A program made the position numbers and the translations under genes. 64,000 bases of DNA from the NCBI RefSeq assembly GCF_047228935.1, contig NZ_JBFEGG010000001.1:1-64000 (forward strand), in the 5' to 3' direction. Below, one piece after another: positions 36,255 through 45,600 of the stretch (positions are counted from its first letter, which is position 1; every line of letters begins with the position of its first letter). The notes beneath the pieces were generated by a model. The model saw nothing but the letters and a program-made list of their open reading frames with translations, was not told the origin of the DNA and ran no database searches. This stretch comes from Ornithinibacillus sp047228935. GTDB lineage: Bacteria; Bacillota; Bacilli; Bacillales; Amphibacillaceae.

Positions 36255-39200
36255 ATGGAGATTAAACTAAATCAAAAAGTCATCAAAGAACGTTGTGGGG
36301 CAGTCTCCTATAAAAAAGGGGACGCCTTTTATCGTAATGGAAAAGTAACGATTGAAGCGGTAACGTCTGAATCTATAGATGCGACAGTTCAAGGTGCAGA
36401 GGAGTTTTTTGTCCACCTTGAGAAAAACAAAAATGGCTTTACATCAACATGTAGTTGCCCGTCCCTTAGTTCATTTCAAAAGGATTGCCAACATGTCGCA
36501 GCAGTACTCATTGCTTATGTACAACAAAAGGAAAAGACTATTGATCTAAATTCGGTACGAGACACTAGTAAACTTTCTGATGAATTATTACATTTATTTG
36601 AATCCAATCCTTCTCCAAAAACGGGTAAACAAACCCATTTTGAGAATAGAAAAGTGGTCAGAGCAACTTTGCATTGCAAGGTGATACCTGGTGATGATGG
36701 AAATGATTTATTAGGGATTGGATTGGCTATTGAGGGTCAAGAGATATATGATATTCGCAAATTTTTCTTACAAATAAATGAAGGTAAGAAGTATTCTATA
36801 TCAGATAAATTCACATACGACCCAAAAAAACATTGCTTTGACCAAGAAACAGATCAAGTTATCCAGCAATTAATATCCATTTTAAATGACGAAAGGATGT
36901 ATCTTCGAGCCCTACCAACAAAGTGTAATAATAAGGAAGATAAAACGATTCTATCTATCCCTGCAACTTCTTGGAGTAGAATGGAACCATTATTGATTCG
37001 TGCTCCACACGTCACACTTCATTACAGTGGGCAAGACTATCCTCAATTTCACGTAACGGACGAACCCTTGCCATTAACATTTGAATTCAGGGGCAATAGC
37101 AAAGATGGCTATCAACTAGCAATTGAAGGCTTACGTAATATGGTGATTTTAAAAGAATATGACTCTTGTTTATTTGATGGAAAAATGGTGGTGGTTAAAC
37201 GAGGGGAAGCGGAAAGGCTCTATGGCTTAAAGCAAATGCTAGCTGTGTCTAAATCGAATGCCATTCCAATACCACAACCCCAATTGAAGTATTATATGGA
37301 AAAGTTATTGCCCCAGTTGAGGAAAATGGGACAGGTTCACTTATCCGGAGAGATTACTGCTGAGATAGAAAAAACACCACTGAAGGCCAAGCTTTACTTA
37401 GATAGAGTTAAGAACCGCCTATTAGCAGGACTTGAATTTCATTATGAAAATGTTGTGATTAATCCCTTGGATGGTAGGCAGCCAAAAGTTGGCATGATGA
37501 TTATTCGTGATATAGAGAAGGAAGATGCGATTCTAAAACTTATGAATGAAAGTAAGTTTATTCAAACAGAAAGCGGCTACTATATTCAAAACGAAGAGAT
37601 AGAATACAACTTTTTACATCATCAGCTGCCAAAGTTGCACAAACTAGTTCAAGTGTATGCAACTACAGCAGTCCGATTGCGAATTTTACCTAAAACGACG
37701 ATCCCCAAAATAAAAGTAAGGCATTATCGGGAAAGGACACATTGGCTTGAATTTACCTTTTCGATTGATGGTATTCCAGAAGAAGAGATTAAGGATGTTT
37801 TGACTGCATTAGAAGAAAAGCGGAAGTATTATCGTCTTAGAGATGGTAGGCTTTTTTCTTTAGAAACAAGAGAAATAGAAGAAATCCATAGGTTCATGAA
37901 CCATGTACCACTGCAAATTGATGAATGGGAGCAGCAATTTAAAGTACCAATTGTAGAAGGACTAAGATTACTTAATACGATAGAGTCGAATGATACGGTA
38001 TCTTTTGAAACATCTTTCCGGGAGTTTCTTTCGGCTATTCAACATCCTGAAACCTTACCTTATGAAGTGCCGAAACCGCTAGAAGATATTTTACGAAACT
38101 ACCAAAAGCATGGATTTAAATGGATGAAGGCTCTTTCTAATTTTGGTTTTGGAGGAATTTTAGCGGATGATATGGGATTAGGAAAAACAATTCAAAGTAT
38201 TGCTTTTATATTATCTGAGCTACCTCAAATTCGAGAAAAGGGGAAGCCAGCACTAATCGTTTGTCCTTCATCTGTTACGTATAACTGGCAAAGCGAAATA
38301 TTGAAATTTACACCTGAGCTGCAAACGGTAGTAATAGACGGGAATAAGCGAGAACGACTAAAACTACAATCTGATCTTGATGATATTGATATTATTATCA
38401 CGAGTTATCCATTATTACGAAGTGATAGTAGATGGTATGAATGCCAGGAGTTTCACGTTATCTTCTTTGATGAAGCACAAATGTTTAAAAACGCTTTAAC
38501 ACAAACTGCTAGGGTAGTAAAAAAACTCAATGCGCAAACTCGCTTTGCCTTAACTGGTACACCAATGGAAAACGCCTTAGAAGAACTTTGGTCTATCTTT
38601 CACGTTGTGTTCCCTGAATTATTTCTAGGTTTAAGGGAGTATAGTCAATTAACGAACAAGCAGATTGCCAGGAGAATTCGCCCTTTTATGTTACGAAGAA
38701 TAAAGGAAGATGTTCTAGACGAACTCCCGGAAAAAACAGAAGTAGTTGACAGATCGGAATTATTACCAGAACAGAAGAAGCTTTATGCAAGTTATTTAGC
38801 AAAGCTTAAGCATAAAACGTTAAGGCACTTGGATAAGGAAACAATCCGAAAAAACCGAATAAGAATCTTAGCAGGCATAACCCGACTGAGGCAAATTTGC
38901 TGTCATCCAGCATTATTCGTTGATGGATATGAAGGTTCCTCAGCAAAGTTTGAGCAACTTATGAGTATTGTAGAAGAGGCTAAGTTTTCAGGGCGAAGGT
39001 TATTAATCTTTTCTCAATTTACAAAGATGCTAAGTTTTATTGGACAAGAATTAGTTGCTCAAGGTATATCTCATTTTTATTTAGATGGTCAAACACCATC
39101 GGAAGAAAGAGTGAAATTATGTAATAGATTTAATGATGGGGAACGGGACGTATTTCTTATTTCATTAAAAGCTGGTGGTACTGGTCTTAATTTAACTGGA

Positions 39201-39449
39201 GCAGATACGGTTATATTCTACGATAGTTGGTGGAATCCTGCCGTTGAAGAGCAAGCTGCTGATAGGGCACACCGAATCGGTCAGAAACAATCAGTACAAG
39301 TTATAAAGCTTGTAGCAAAGGGAACAGTTGAAGAGAAGATGAATGAATTACAAAATCGGAAGCGGCGTTTAATCGAGGAAGTTATTGATCCGCATGACGA
39401 ACAATTACTGGCTTTGACAGAAGAAGATATTCAAGATTTATTGAGTTAG
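36255..39449 (+). CDS. SNF2-family helicase with N-terminal SWIM zinc finger
   Basis: A 1064-residue protein. SWIM finger: CSCP with DCQHVAAVL (Cys-Cys-Cys-His, about residues 61-82). A middle SNF2-associated region follows. ATPase core: Walker A ADDMGLGKT (about residue 636), Walker B FFDEAQ (about 736), ALTGTPMEN (motif III), then helicase C with FSQFTKML, SLKAGGTGLNLTGADTVIFYD and DRAHRIGQ (motif VI). Bacterial SNF2 proteins move on double-stranded DNA; the precise role is unknown. AAGGAG lies 9 nt before the ATG. It is monocistronic. Confidence 0.93.
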   Translation: MEIKLNQKVIKERCGAVSYKKGDAFYRNGKVTIEAVTSESIDATVQGAEEFFVHLEKNKNGFTSTCSCPSLSSFQKDCQHVAAVLIAYVQQKEKTIDLNSVRDTSKLSDELLHLFESNPSPKTGKQTHFENRKVVRATLHCKVIPGDDGNDLLGIGLAIEGQEIYDIRKFFLQINEGKKYSISDKFTYDPKKHCFDQETDQVIQQLISILNDERMYLRALPTKCNNKEDKTILSIPATSWSRMEPLLIRAPHVTLHYSGQDYPQFHVTDEPLPLTFEFRGNSKDGYQLAIEGLRNMVILKEYDSCLFDGKMVVVKRGEAERLYGLKQMLAVSKSNAIPIPQPQLKYYMEKLLPQLRKMGQVHLSGEITAEIEKTPLKAKLYLDRVKNRLLAGLEFHYENVVINPLDGRQPKVGMMIIRDIEKEDAILKLMNESKFIQTESGYYIQNEEIEYNFLHHQLPKLHKLVQVYATTAVRLRILPKTTIPKIKVRHYRERTHWLEFTFSIDGIPEEEIKDVLTALEEKRKYYRLRDGRLFSLETREIEEIHRFMNHVPLQIDEWEQQFKVPIVEGLRLLNTIESNDTVSFETSFREFLSAIQHPETLPYEVPKPLEDILRNYQKHGFKWMKALSNFGFGGILADDMGLGKTIQSIAFILSELPQIREKGKPALIVCPSSVTYNWQSEILKFTPELQTVVIDGNKRERLKLQSDLDDIDIIITSYPLLRSDSRWYECQEFHVIFFDEAQMFKNALTQTARVVKKLNAQTRFALTGTPMENALEELWSIFHVVFPELFLGLREYSQLTNKQIARRIRPFMLRRIKEDVLDELPEKTEVVDRSELLPEQKKLYASYLAKLKHKTLRHLDKETIRKNRIRILAGITRLRQICCHPALFVDGYEGSSAKFEQLMSIVEEAKFSGRRLLIFSQFTKMLSFIGQELVAQGISHFYLDGQTPSEERVKLCNRFNDGERDVFLISLKAGGTGLNLTGADTVIFYDSWWNPAVEEQAADRAHRIGQKQSVQVIKLVAKGTVEEKMNELQNRKRRLIEEVIDPHDEQLLALTEEDIQDLLS

Positions 39450-39567
39450 TTCTTTAATAATCTAATCTAACCTAACACCGAATAAGATTGGACTTATATC
39501 ACAAAAAAATGTCTAAAGTAGAAACGAAGAGTGTATTATTAATCAATAGTATTAAGGGGGGAGTAAC

Positions 39568-40089
39568 GTGAATTTTGATCTACAAGAAGGATTAGAGATA
39601 TTGGAAAGAACACCGAAAACTTTGGAATATTTTTTAAGCGGCTTATCATCAAATTGGCTAAAGGTAAATGAAGGTGAAGGAACATGGAATTCATCAGAAG
39701 TGGTAGAACATTTAATCGAAGCGGAGAAAACAGATTGGATGCCAAGGATAGAGTCTATTCTCATTCCTGAAAGAGAAAATCATTTTCCGCCTTTTGATCG
39801 GTTTGCCCATTTGAGAAAACGGGAAAGACCTATGTCAACGAAGCTAGAGGAGTTTAGCGCGCTGAGAGAAGAGAATATCAAGACGCTTTATAGTCTGATT
39901 CAATCAGAGGAAGATTTTAATAAAACAGGTATTCACCCGGAATTCGGTGAAGTGACATTGAGACAATTAATCTCAACATGGGTTGTACATGATTTAACTC
40001 ATATCGCACAAATTGTTCGAGTTTTGGCAAAGCGATATCAAGAAGATGTAGGTCCTTGGATAGCTTATTTAGGGATATTAAAGAAATAG
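39568..40089 (+). CDS. DinB-family protein
   Basis: A 173-residue four-helix bundle protein of the DinB/YfiT type. Metal-ligand histidines are visible: VVEHLIEAE in helix 2, and VVHDLTHIAQIVR near the C-terminus (two His). GTG start with GGGGGG upstream. Some DinB-like proteins are thiol-dependent transferases (bacillithiol S-transferases); the exact activity is not evident. Confidence 0.88.
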   Translation: MNFDLQEGLEILERTPKTLEYFLSGLSSNWLKVNEGEGTWNSSEVVEHLIEAEKTDWMPRIESILIPERENHFPPFDRFAHLRKRERPMSTKLEEFSALREENIKTLYSLIQSEEDFNKTGIHPEFGEVTLRQLISTWVVHDLTHIAQIVRVLAKRYQEDVGPWIAYLGILKK

Positions 40090-40171
40090 TTACTAGTTCA
40101 TCATAGAAATGAAAGTATCATAAGGGTTTAACTAGAAATGATCAAGTCAGAAAAAATCCAAATGAAAATAG

Positions 40172-40207
40172 AGCTAAGAGAAACTTTTCATTCTCTTAGC
40201 TTTTTGT
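40172..40207 (+). terminator. Terminator ahead of the bce-type operon
   Basis: AGCTAAGAGAA at 40172-40182 pairs with TTCTCTTAGCT at 40191-40201, then T residues. Confidence 0.8.
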
Positions 40208-40253
40208 TGTCCATATCATTCTATGACATAATAATAGTCAAGGAGTGAAGAAG

Positions 40254-40958
40254 ATGCAAAAAATAATGATCGTAGAAGATGAACCTAAGTTAGCCAATCA
40301 TCTTAAAAGTCATATTGAAAAATATGGTTATGATGTACGGATAGTGAATGATTTTGAACATGTAATGGATAACTTTAGAGAGATGAAACCAGAACTTGTT
40401 CTGTTGGATATAAATTTACCTAGCTTTGATGGCTATTATTGGTGTAGGCAAATAAGAACGGAATCAGTATGTCCAGTAATCTTTATCTCTGCTCGAATTG
40501 GGGAAATGGACCAAGTCATGGCATTGGAAAACGGCGGCGATGATTATATTACCAAGCCATTTAGTCCAGAAATTGTGATGGCAAAGATTAGGAGTCAACT
40601 GAGACGTGCCTACGGAGAATATGCAACAAAAGTGGAGGAAAGGGTATTGGAAACTGATGGATTAAAACTTTATCCAGAGAGACTAGAACTCTCCTTTGAA
40701 AGGAAAACGGTATCCCTCTCAAAAAAGGAATCGGATATTATCGAGAGTTTAATGGAACGATATCCTCGTGTGACTGGTCGAGAAGATTTACTAGAAAAAC
40801 TATGGGACGAACAAACGTATGTTGATGAAAATACGCTCAATGTAAATATCACCCGAGTAAGGAAAAAACTGCAAGAAGTTGGTCTGAAAGATGTTGTGGA
40901 GACGGTAAGAGGTACAGGTTACCGATTAAATGTTTCCTGGAAGGAGATTAAAGAATGA
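40254..40958 (+). CDS. BceR-like response regulator (OmpR family)
   Basis: A 234-residue regulator. The receiver has the acid pair VEDEP near the N-terminus, the phospho-acceptor Asp in LLDINLPSFDG (about residue 53) and DDYITKPFSP with the conserved Lys. The winged helix follows, with VRGTGYRL at the end. The ATG at 40254 is 9 nt from AAGGAG; the GTG at 40245 is too close. It overlaps the kinase gene by 4 bp and sits ahead of a BceAB-type transporter, so it should respond to cell-wall-active peptides. Confidence 0.9.
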   Translation: MQKIMIVEDEPKLANHLKSHIEKYGYDVRIVNDFEHVMDNFREMKPELVLLDINLPSFDGYYWCRQIRTESVCPVIFISARIGEMDQVMALENGGDDYITKPFSPEIVMAKIRSQLRRAYGEYATKVEERVLETDGLKLYPERLELSFERKTVSLSKKESDIIESLMERYPRVTGREDLLEKLWDEQTYVDENTLNVNITRVRKKLQEVGLKDVVETVRGTGYRLNVSWKEIKE

Positions 40959-41956
40959 AACTATTTTTCAAGGAGCATTTCCTTCTGGTTGTTGTACAGT
41001 GCATTCAATTGTTGGTTATTCTTTCGCTTTTTTGGCTTGATGGTTATCAAAATCTCAAGCTTTTTTTCTATGCAGCCTTTCTTGTATTTTTCCTATTAAC
41101 CTGTTACTTGATTATCCATTATCGATATCGACACAAACTATATGCCAGACTTACAACTCCACTAGAGTCACTAGATAATAGCTTTCAAAAGCTAGATGAA
41201 TCACCTATATCGGTTGCCCTACATCAATTGTTAAGTCAACAGTACAAACTATTTTTAAGTCAGCTAGAAGTGATGGAAAAACAACAAACTGAGCATCGAA
41301 GGTATATGGATAGATGGGTGCACCAAATGAAAACACCATTATCCGTAATTGAACTTACAGCACAGAATATAGATGAACCGGAATCATCGAGTATTCGCGA
41401 AGAGACAGAACGAATTAAAACAGGATTAAACACGGTTCTTTATATGGCTAGATTAAAAACTATAGAACAAGATTTTCATATAAAACCAGTTGTCCTATCC
41501 AACCTCATCGATGAAGTCAACGGGGAGAATAAGCGATTCTATATTCGTAACCAAGTATACCCAAAACTTAATCTAGAAAAGGAAGGTATAACGGTAGAGA
41601 CAGATGAAAAGTGGCTCTTCTTTATCCTCACACAGCTTCTTCATAATGCGGTGAAGTATTCTGCTGAAAAAAGTAATCAAATTATCATTTCGATATATGA
41701 AAGAGGGAAAGAGGCAATACTAGAAGTAAAAGATTTTGGAATAGGTATTCCAGAAGCGGATAGAAAACGAATCTATGATCCCTTTTTTACCGGTGAAAAT
41801 GGCCGGAAATATCGAGAATCGACTGGAATGGGATTGTATCTAACTAAAGAGACACTAGACCATCTTGGACATCAACTAGAAGTGGAATCGAAAGTAGGGG
41901 AAGGGACTAGCTTTCGCATCATTTTCTCCGAAACACAAAACCTTACAACGATGTAA
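40955..41956 (+). CDS. BceS-like intramembrane-sensing histidine kinase
   Basis: A 333-residue kinase with two N-terminal membrane spans (about residues 8-26 and 34-56) and almost no external loop. Such kinases cannot sense the drug directly and need the BceAB transporter as sensor. The phospho-acceptor motif is DRWVHQMKTPLSVI (His about residue 124), then N box NAVKYS, and G boxes DFGIGIP and TGMGLYL. The ATG overlaps the regulator's stop. Confidence 0.9.
   Translation: MKLFFKEHFLLVVVQCIQLLVILSLFWLDGYQNLKLFFYAAFLVFFLLTCYLIIHYRYRHKLYARLTTPLESLDNSFQKLDESPISVALHQLLSQQYKLFLSQLEVMEKQQTEHRRYMDRWVHQMKTPLSVIELTAQNIDEPESSSIREETERIKTGLNTVLYMARLKTIEQDFHIKPVVLSNLIDEVNGENKRFYIRNQVYPKLNLEKEGITVETDEKWLFFILTQLLHNAVKYSAEKSNQIIISIYERGKEAILEVKDFGIGIPEADRKRIYDPFFTGENGRKYRESTGMGLYLTKETLDHLGHQLEVESKVGEGTSFRIIFSETQNLTTM
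41943..41956. promoter_or_regulatory. BceR-type operator before the transporter genes
   Basis: TTACAACGATGTAA is an exact TTACA-N4-TGTAA inverted repeat, as described for BceR/PsdR-like sites. It lies inside the last codons and stop of the kinase gene. A TATACT -10 box at 42001-42006 follows by about 45 bp, the expected geometry. Confidence 0.75.
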
Positions 41957-42038
41957 GAAAAGTGAAAGAAGAATCGATAGTTCTGACTACTTAAGCACGG
42001 TATACTTTTCTACAGATTAGTAGTTGAAAGGAGAACTG

Positions 42039-42806
42039 ATGATGTTAGAAGTGAAACAAGTAAGTAAAATATATGAAGGTAATATTGCTTATAAAGCATT
42101 AGAGAATATTAATCTTTCTATTGAAGATGGGGAATTTGTAGGAATAATGGGGCCATCTGGTAGTGGTAAAACTACTTTGCTTAATATGATTGCAACCATT
42201 GATGAACCTACAACAGGTGAAATATTAATTAATGGAAAAAATCCACATCGTTTAAAAAAAGAAGCATTAGCAATATTCCGCAGAAGAGAGCTAGGGTTTG
42301 TTTTTCAAGATTTTAACCTACTTCACACCTTAACCGTGGAAGAAAATATTGTTCTTCCTTTAACTCTAGATGGCAAGAAGGTAAAAGAGATGAAGGAGAG
42401 GGCAAATGTAATTGCAGAGAAATTAGGAATTTCCTCGATTATGAAGAAACGCACATACGAAATTTCTGGTGGACAAGCACAGCGAGTGGCTGTCGCAAGG
42501 GCAATGATTCATGTTCCTAAAATGTTGCTGGCAGATGAGCCAACAGGAAATCTTGATTCGAAGTCTTCAAAGGATGTTATGGAGATGCTGGAATCAATCA
42601 ATAAAAACGAGCGCACCACTATGATGTTAGTCACCCATGATCCTCAAGCAGCAAGCTACTGCAATCGAGTGATTTTTATACGTGATGGGAAGTTTTATTC
42701 AGAGATTCATCGTGGAGATAACCGTCAAACATTCTTCCAAAAAATAATTGATACACTTTCACTACTAGGAGGGGATGGCAATGACCTTTCGCAAATTCGC
42801 ATTTAA
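42039..42806 (+). CDS. BceA-like ABC transporter ATP-binding protein
   Basis: A 255-residue MacB/LolD-type ATPase. Walker A GPSGSGKT (about residues 37-44), Q loop VFQDFNLL, signature ISGGQAQRVAVARA, Walker B LLADEPTGNLD and switch THDP are all intact. The ATG at 42039 or 42042 is suited to AAAGGAG at 42027-42033. It powers the permease encoded next, with which it overlaps by 26 bp. Confidence 0.93.
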   Translation: MMLEVKQVSKIYEGNIAYKALENINLSIEDGEFVGIMGPSGSGKTTLLNMIATIDEPTTGEILINGKNPHRLKKEALAIFRRRELGFVFQDFNLLHTLTVEENIVLPLTLDGKKVKEMKERANVIAEKLGISSIMKKRTYEISGGQAQRVAVARAMIHVPKMLLADEPTGNLDSKSSKDVMEMLESINKNERTTMMLVTHDPQAASYCNRVIFIRDGKFYSEIHRGDNRQTFFQKIIDTLSLLGGDGNDLSQIRI

Positions 42807-44652
42807 TAATGTGATACGGAACAAGCGATTATATGCTGCATACTTTCTTAGTAGTATGTTTACGGTGATGGTATTTTTCACGTTTGCTATCTTTGCCTTC
42901 CATCCAACGTTAAGTGGAGATGAATTACATTCCAGTGTAAGGAATGGGATGAACATTTCAGCAGGCATAATTTATGTCTTTTCCTTTTTCTTTATTATGT
43001 ATTCGATGAGTTCCTTTTTAAATACACGTAAGAGAGAGTTTGGGCTCTTGATGATGCAGGGGATGTCTGTAAGACAAATTCGATTAATGGTGTTTCTTGA
43101 GAACATGCTGATTGGATTTATTGCAACAATAGGCGGTATTCTTTTTGGATTATTGTTTGCAAAAGGGATCTTATTGTTAGCTGAAAATGTTCTTTTAATG
43201 GATGAACCATTAAATTTCTATTTTCCATTTCAGGCGATTATGATAACATTTGGATCATTTATATTATTATTCTTTGTTATTTCATTATTTGTTTCCTATG
43301 TTCTTCGTACACGAAAGCTTGTAGATTTAATAAAAGGGAATAAGAAGTCAAAGGGTGAGCCAAAGGCAAATATCTTTCTTGTGATTTTAGCTGTCCTTTT
43401 ACTCGGAGTAGGGTACTCCGTAGCTTTAGTTGCAAAAGGGGTAAGCGTAATAGCCGTAATGTTACCGGTTATCATAGTTGTAATTATTGGTACTTACTTT
43501 TTATTTACGCAGTTAAGTGTCTATATTATTCGTAAGTTCAAAAAGAAGGATACAGTCTTTTGGCGTAAAACGAATATGATTTTATTATCTGACCTTTCCT
43601 TTCGAATGAAGGATAACGCAAGGACCTTTTTTATGGTAGCAATTGTATCTACTGTTGCTTTTAGTGCAGTAGGGACTTTGTTTGGATTTCAATATTTTCT
43701 TGAAGCTGGAATAAAAAACGCCAATCCTAATACGTTTACTTATAATGGATATATGGTGGAAGACGAAGAATTAGCAAAGGATATCTCACTTGTTCATAAA
43801 ACTATTAAAGAGGAAAATATAAAAGCTAAGTATGAGCAAACTATACTTCGATACTATGAGGTTGGGAATGATACGATTCTTATTACGAAAAGTGAGGATT
43901 ATAACCGTTTTGCTAGCTTGATAGGGGAAGATACGATTCATGTGGACTCCGGAGAATTGAAAATTGTTGAATTTGAAGGAAATGCCTTTGGACAAACTGA
44001 AGAATTAACAGAACAGACTATTCATTTAACTTCTGGGGAAACTTTAAGTCCAAATGAAGTAATCTATTCTAGGGCGTTACCTGCAACTGATTCATACTTT
44101 ATAGTTTCAGATACGGATTTTGAGAAATTACCTGCCCCTCAAAGAGAGGAAAGCTATTATGCTTGGCAGGTGTTTAATGGAGAGGAACATGTTTTAGAAG
44201 TCTCTAAAAAACTATATGATAAGCTAATACCTTATACATTCTTTTCACCTGAATATGAATTAGTTGAATTAAAGAAAAATTATGGTCTTGTATTGTTTGT
44301 AGGTTTGTTTATTGGGGTTGTCTTTTTTGTCTCAGCAGGTAGCTTCCTTTACTTCCGTCTTTATGCAGATCTGGATGAAGATAAACAGAAATTTGGTGCT
44401 ATTGCCAAAATCGGATTGACCGAAAAAGAATTAAAAAAGGTACTAACGAGACAAACTGCAATTTTATTTTTTGCACCCATTATAGTTGCATTAATACATG
44501 GTGCAGTTGCGCTAACAGCACTATCACATTTCATCTCACATGAACTATTTACTGTTTCTATATTAGTTCTAGGAACATTTCTACTAATACAAATATTATA
44601 TTTTTATATTGTTCGCTATTTATATACAAAACAGGTTAAAAAAGTTATTTAG
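42781..44652 (+). CDS. BceB-like ABC transporter permease (FtsX domains)
   Basis: A 623-residue permease with the ten-span BceB layout: spans 1-4 with an FtsX domain (RKREFGLLMMQGMS), central spans, a large external domain between about residues 300 and 495, and two to four final spans with a second FtsX domain (KIGLTEKELKKV). The external domain is thought to recognise peptide antibiotics or lipid II cycle complexes. ATG 42781 is spaced 8 nt from GGAGG. It forms the sensor-detoxifier with the ATPase and kinase. Confidence 0.92.
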   Translation: MTFRKFAFNNVIRNKRLYAAYFLSSMFTVMVFFTFAIFAFHPTLSGDELHSSVRNGMNISAGIIYVFSFFFIMYSMSSFLNTRKREFGLLMMQGMSVRQIRLMVFLENMLIGFIATIGGILFGLLFAKGILLLAENVLLMDEPLNFYFPFQAIMITFGSFILLFFVISLFVSYVLRTRKLVDLIKGNKKSKGEPKANIFLVILAVLLLGVGYSVALVAKGVSVIAVMLPVIIVVIIGTYFLFTQLSVYIIRKFKKKDTVFWRKTNMILLSDLSFRMKDNARTFFMVAIVSTVAFSAVGTLFGFQYFLEAGIKNANPNTFTYNGYMVEDEELAKDISLVHKTIKEENIKAKYEQTILRYYEVGNDTILITKSEDYNRFASLIGEDTIHVDSGELKIVEFEGNAFGQTEELTEQTIHLTSGETLSPNEVIYSRALPATDSYFIVSDTDFEKLPAPQREESYYAWQVFNGEEHVLEVSKKLYDKLIPYTFFSPEYELVELKKNYGLVLFVGLFIGVVFFVSAGSFLYFRLYADLDEDKQKFGAIAKIGLTEKELKKVLTRQTAILFFAPIIVALIHGAVALTALSHFISHELFTVSILVLGTFLLIQILYFYIVRYLYTKQVKKVI

Positions 44653-44653
44653 G

Positions 44654-44686
44654 AAAAGCAGGGAGACATAAATCCCTGCTTTTTTC
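44654..44686 (+). terminator. Terminator of the bce-type operon
   Basis: AAAAGCAGGGA at 44654-44664 pairs with TCCCTGCTTTT at 44673-44683, with a T-rich tail. Confidence 0.85.
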
Positions 44687-44770
44687 TCTTGTCTGAGTTA
44701 CAGAAAGAAATTTCCACAAGTAAGGATTCAAGTAAGGATTACTGAAAAATAACTTAATAAAAACCGATTG

Positions 44771-44820
44771 TTGACAGTTAGAATTTTTTGAGAGGTATTG
44801 ATTGTTTTTGAATGTTTTTG
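44771..44820 (+). promoter_or_regulatory. Promoter and putative FruR operator
   Basis: TTGACA at 44771-44776 is a perfect -35 box; a weak -10 (TATTGA near 44796) follows. Two direct copies of TGTTTTTG start at 44803 and 44813, 10 bp apart, just after the promoter. DeoR-family repressors commonly bind such TGTTT-type direct repeats, so autoregulation by FruR is proposed. Confidence 0.5.
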
Positions 44821-44850
44821 GTGGTAGAATACCATTTTAGGAGGTGTGCG

Positions 44851-45600
44851 ATGTTAACTGATGAACGATATTCTATCATTTTGAAACTGTTAAATGAATC
44901 TGGTATTGTAAAAACCCAAGATTTAATAACAGAATTAAATTGCTCGGAATCAACTATTAGAAGGGACTTAGACCATCTCGAACAAGCAGGATTTTTAAAG
45001 CGCATTCATGGTGGGGCAAAAAGAATTTATCGATTAGATGAAGAATTAACCACTAAAGAAAAATCGCTCAAAAACATTCAAGAAAAAACAACAATTGGTA
45101 AGTTTTCTGCATCGCTATTACAGGAAAACGACGTTATCTTTCTCGATGCGGGTACTACAACACTATCAATTATAGATTTCATCAAGGTAGGGAACATTAC
45201 AGTTGTAACCAATGGAATCGAGCATGCCTCTCTACTTGCTGATTATGGAATCGATACCATTTTGTTAGGTGGGAAAATTAAGTTCTCTACGAAAGCAATT
45301 GTGGGTTCCACTAGCCTAAGTGAACTTTCGAATTATCAATTTGATAAAGCTTTTATTGGGATTAACGGAATAGATTTAGAGTTCGGCTGTACAACGCCAG
45401 ATCCAGAGGAAGCTGCTATTAAAAAGTTAGTACTCAAGCAATCTTCCAATAACTACGTTGTTGCAGATAAGACGAAATGGAATAAAGTTAATTTTGTTAA
45501 AGTTTGTGAACTAGAAGATGTAACCATTATTACCGATGAAAGCGATATTGATTTAACATCATTCAAAGAAAAAACAACTATTTTGGAGGCTACATCATGA
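44851..45600 (+). CDS. fruR: Fructose operon repressor FruR (DeoR family)
   Basis: A 249-residue DeoR-type regulator. The N-terminal helix-turn-helix includes CSESTIRRDLDHLEQAG (about residues 33-49), and the sugar-phosphate-sensing DeoRC domain includes FLDAGTTTLSI. In this family fructose-1-phosphate is the usual inducer. GGAGGTG precedes the ATG. The stop overlaps the fruK start in ATGA, so the three genes form one operon. Confidence 0.93.
   Translation: MLTDERYSIILKLLNESGIVKTQDLITELNCSESTIRRDLDHLEQAGFLKRIHGGAKRIYRLDEELTTKEKSLKNIQEKTTIGKFSASLLQENDVIFLDAGTTTLSIIDFIKVGNITVVTNGIEHASLLADYGIDTILLGGKIKFSTKAIVGSTSLSELSNYQFDKAFIGINGIDLEFGCTTPDPEEAAIKKLVLKQSSNNYVVADKTKWNKVNFVKVCELEDVTIITDESDIDLTSFKEKTTILEATS

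Noticed and set aside
36255..39449. SNF2 helicase as part of a phage-defence system
   Set aside because: The SWIM-SNF2 type is a common chromosomal gene in Bacillaceae and its neighbours here are housekeeping-type genes.
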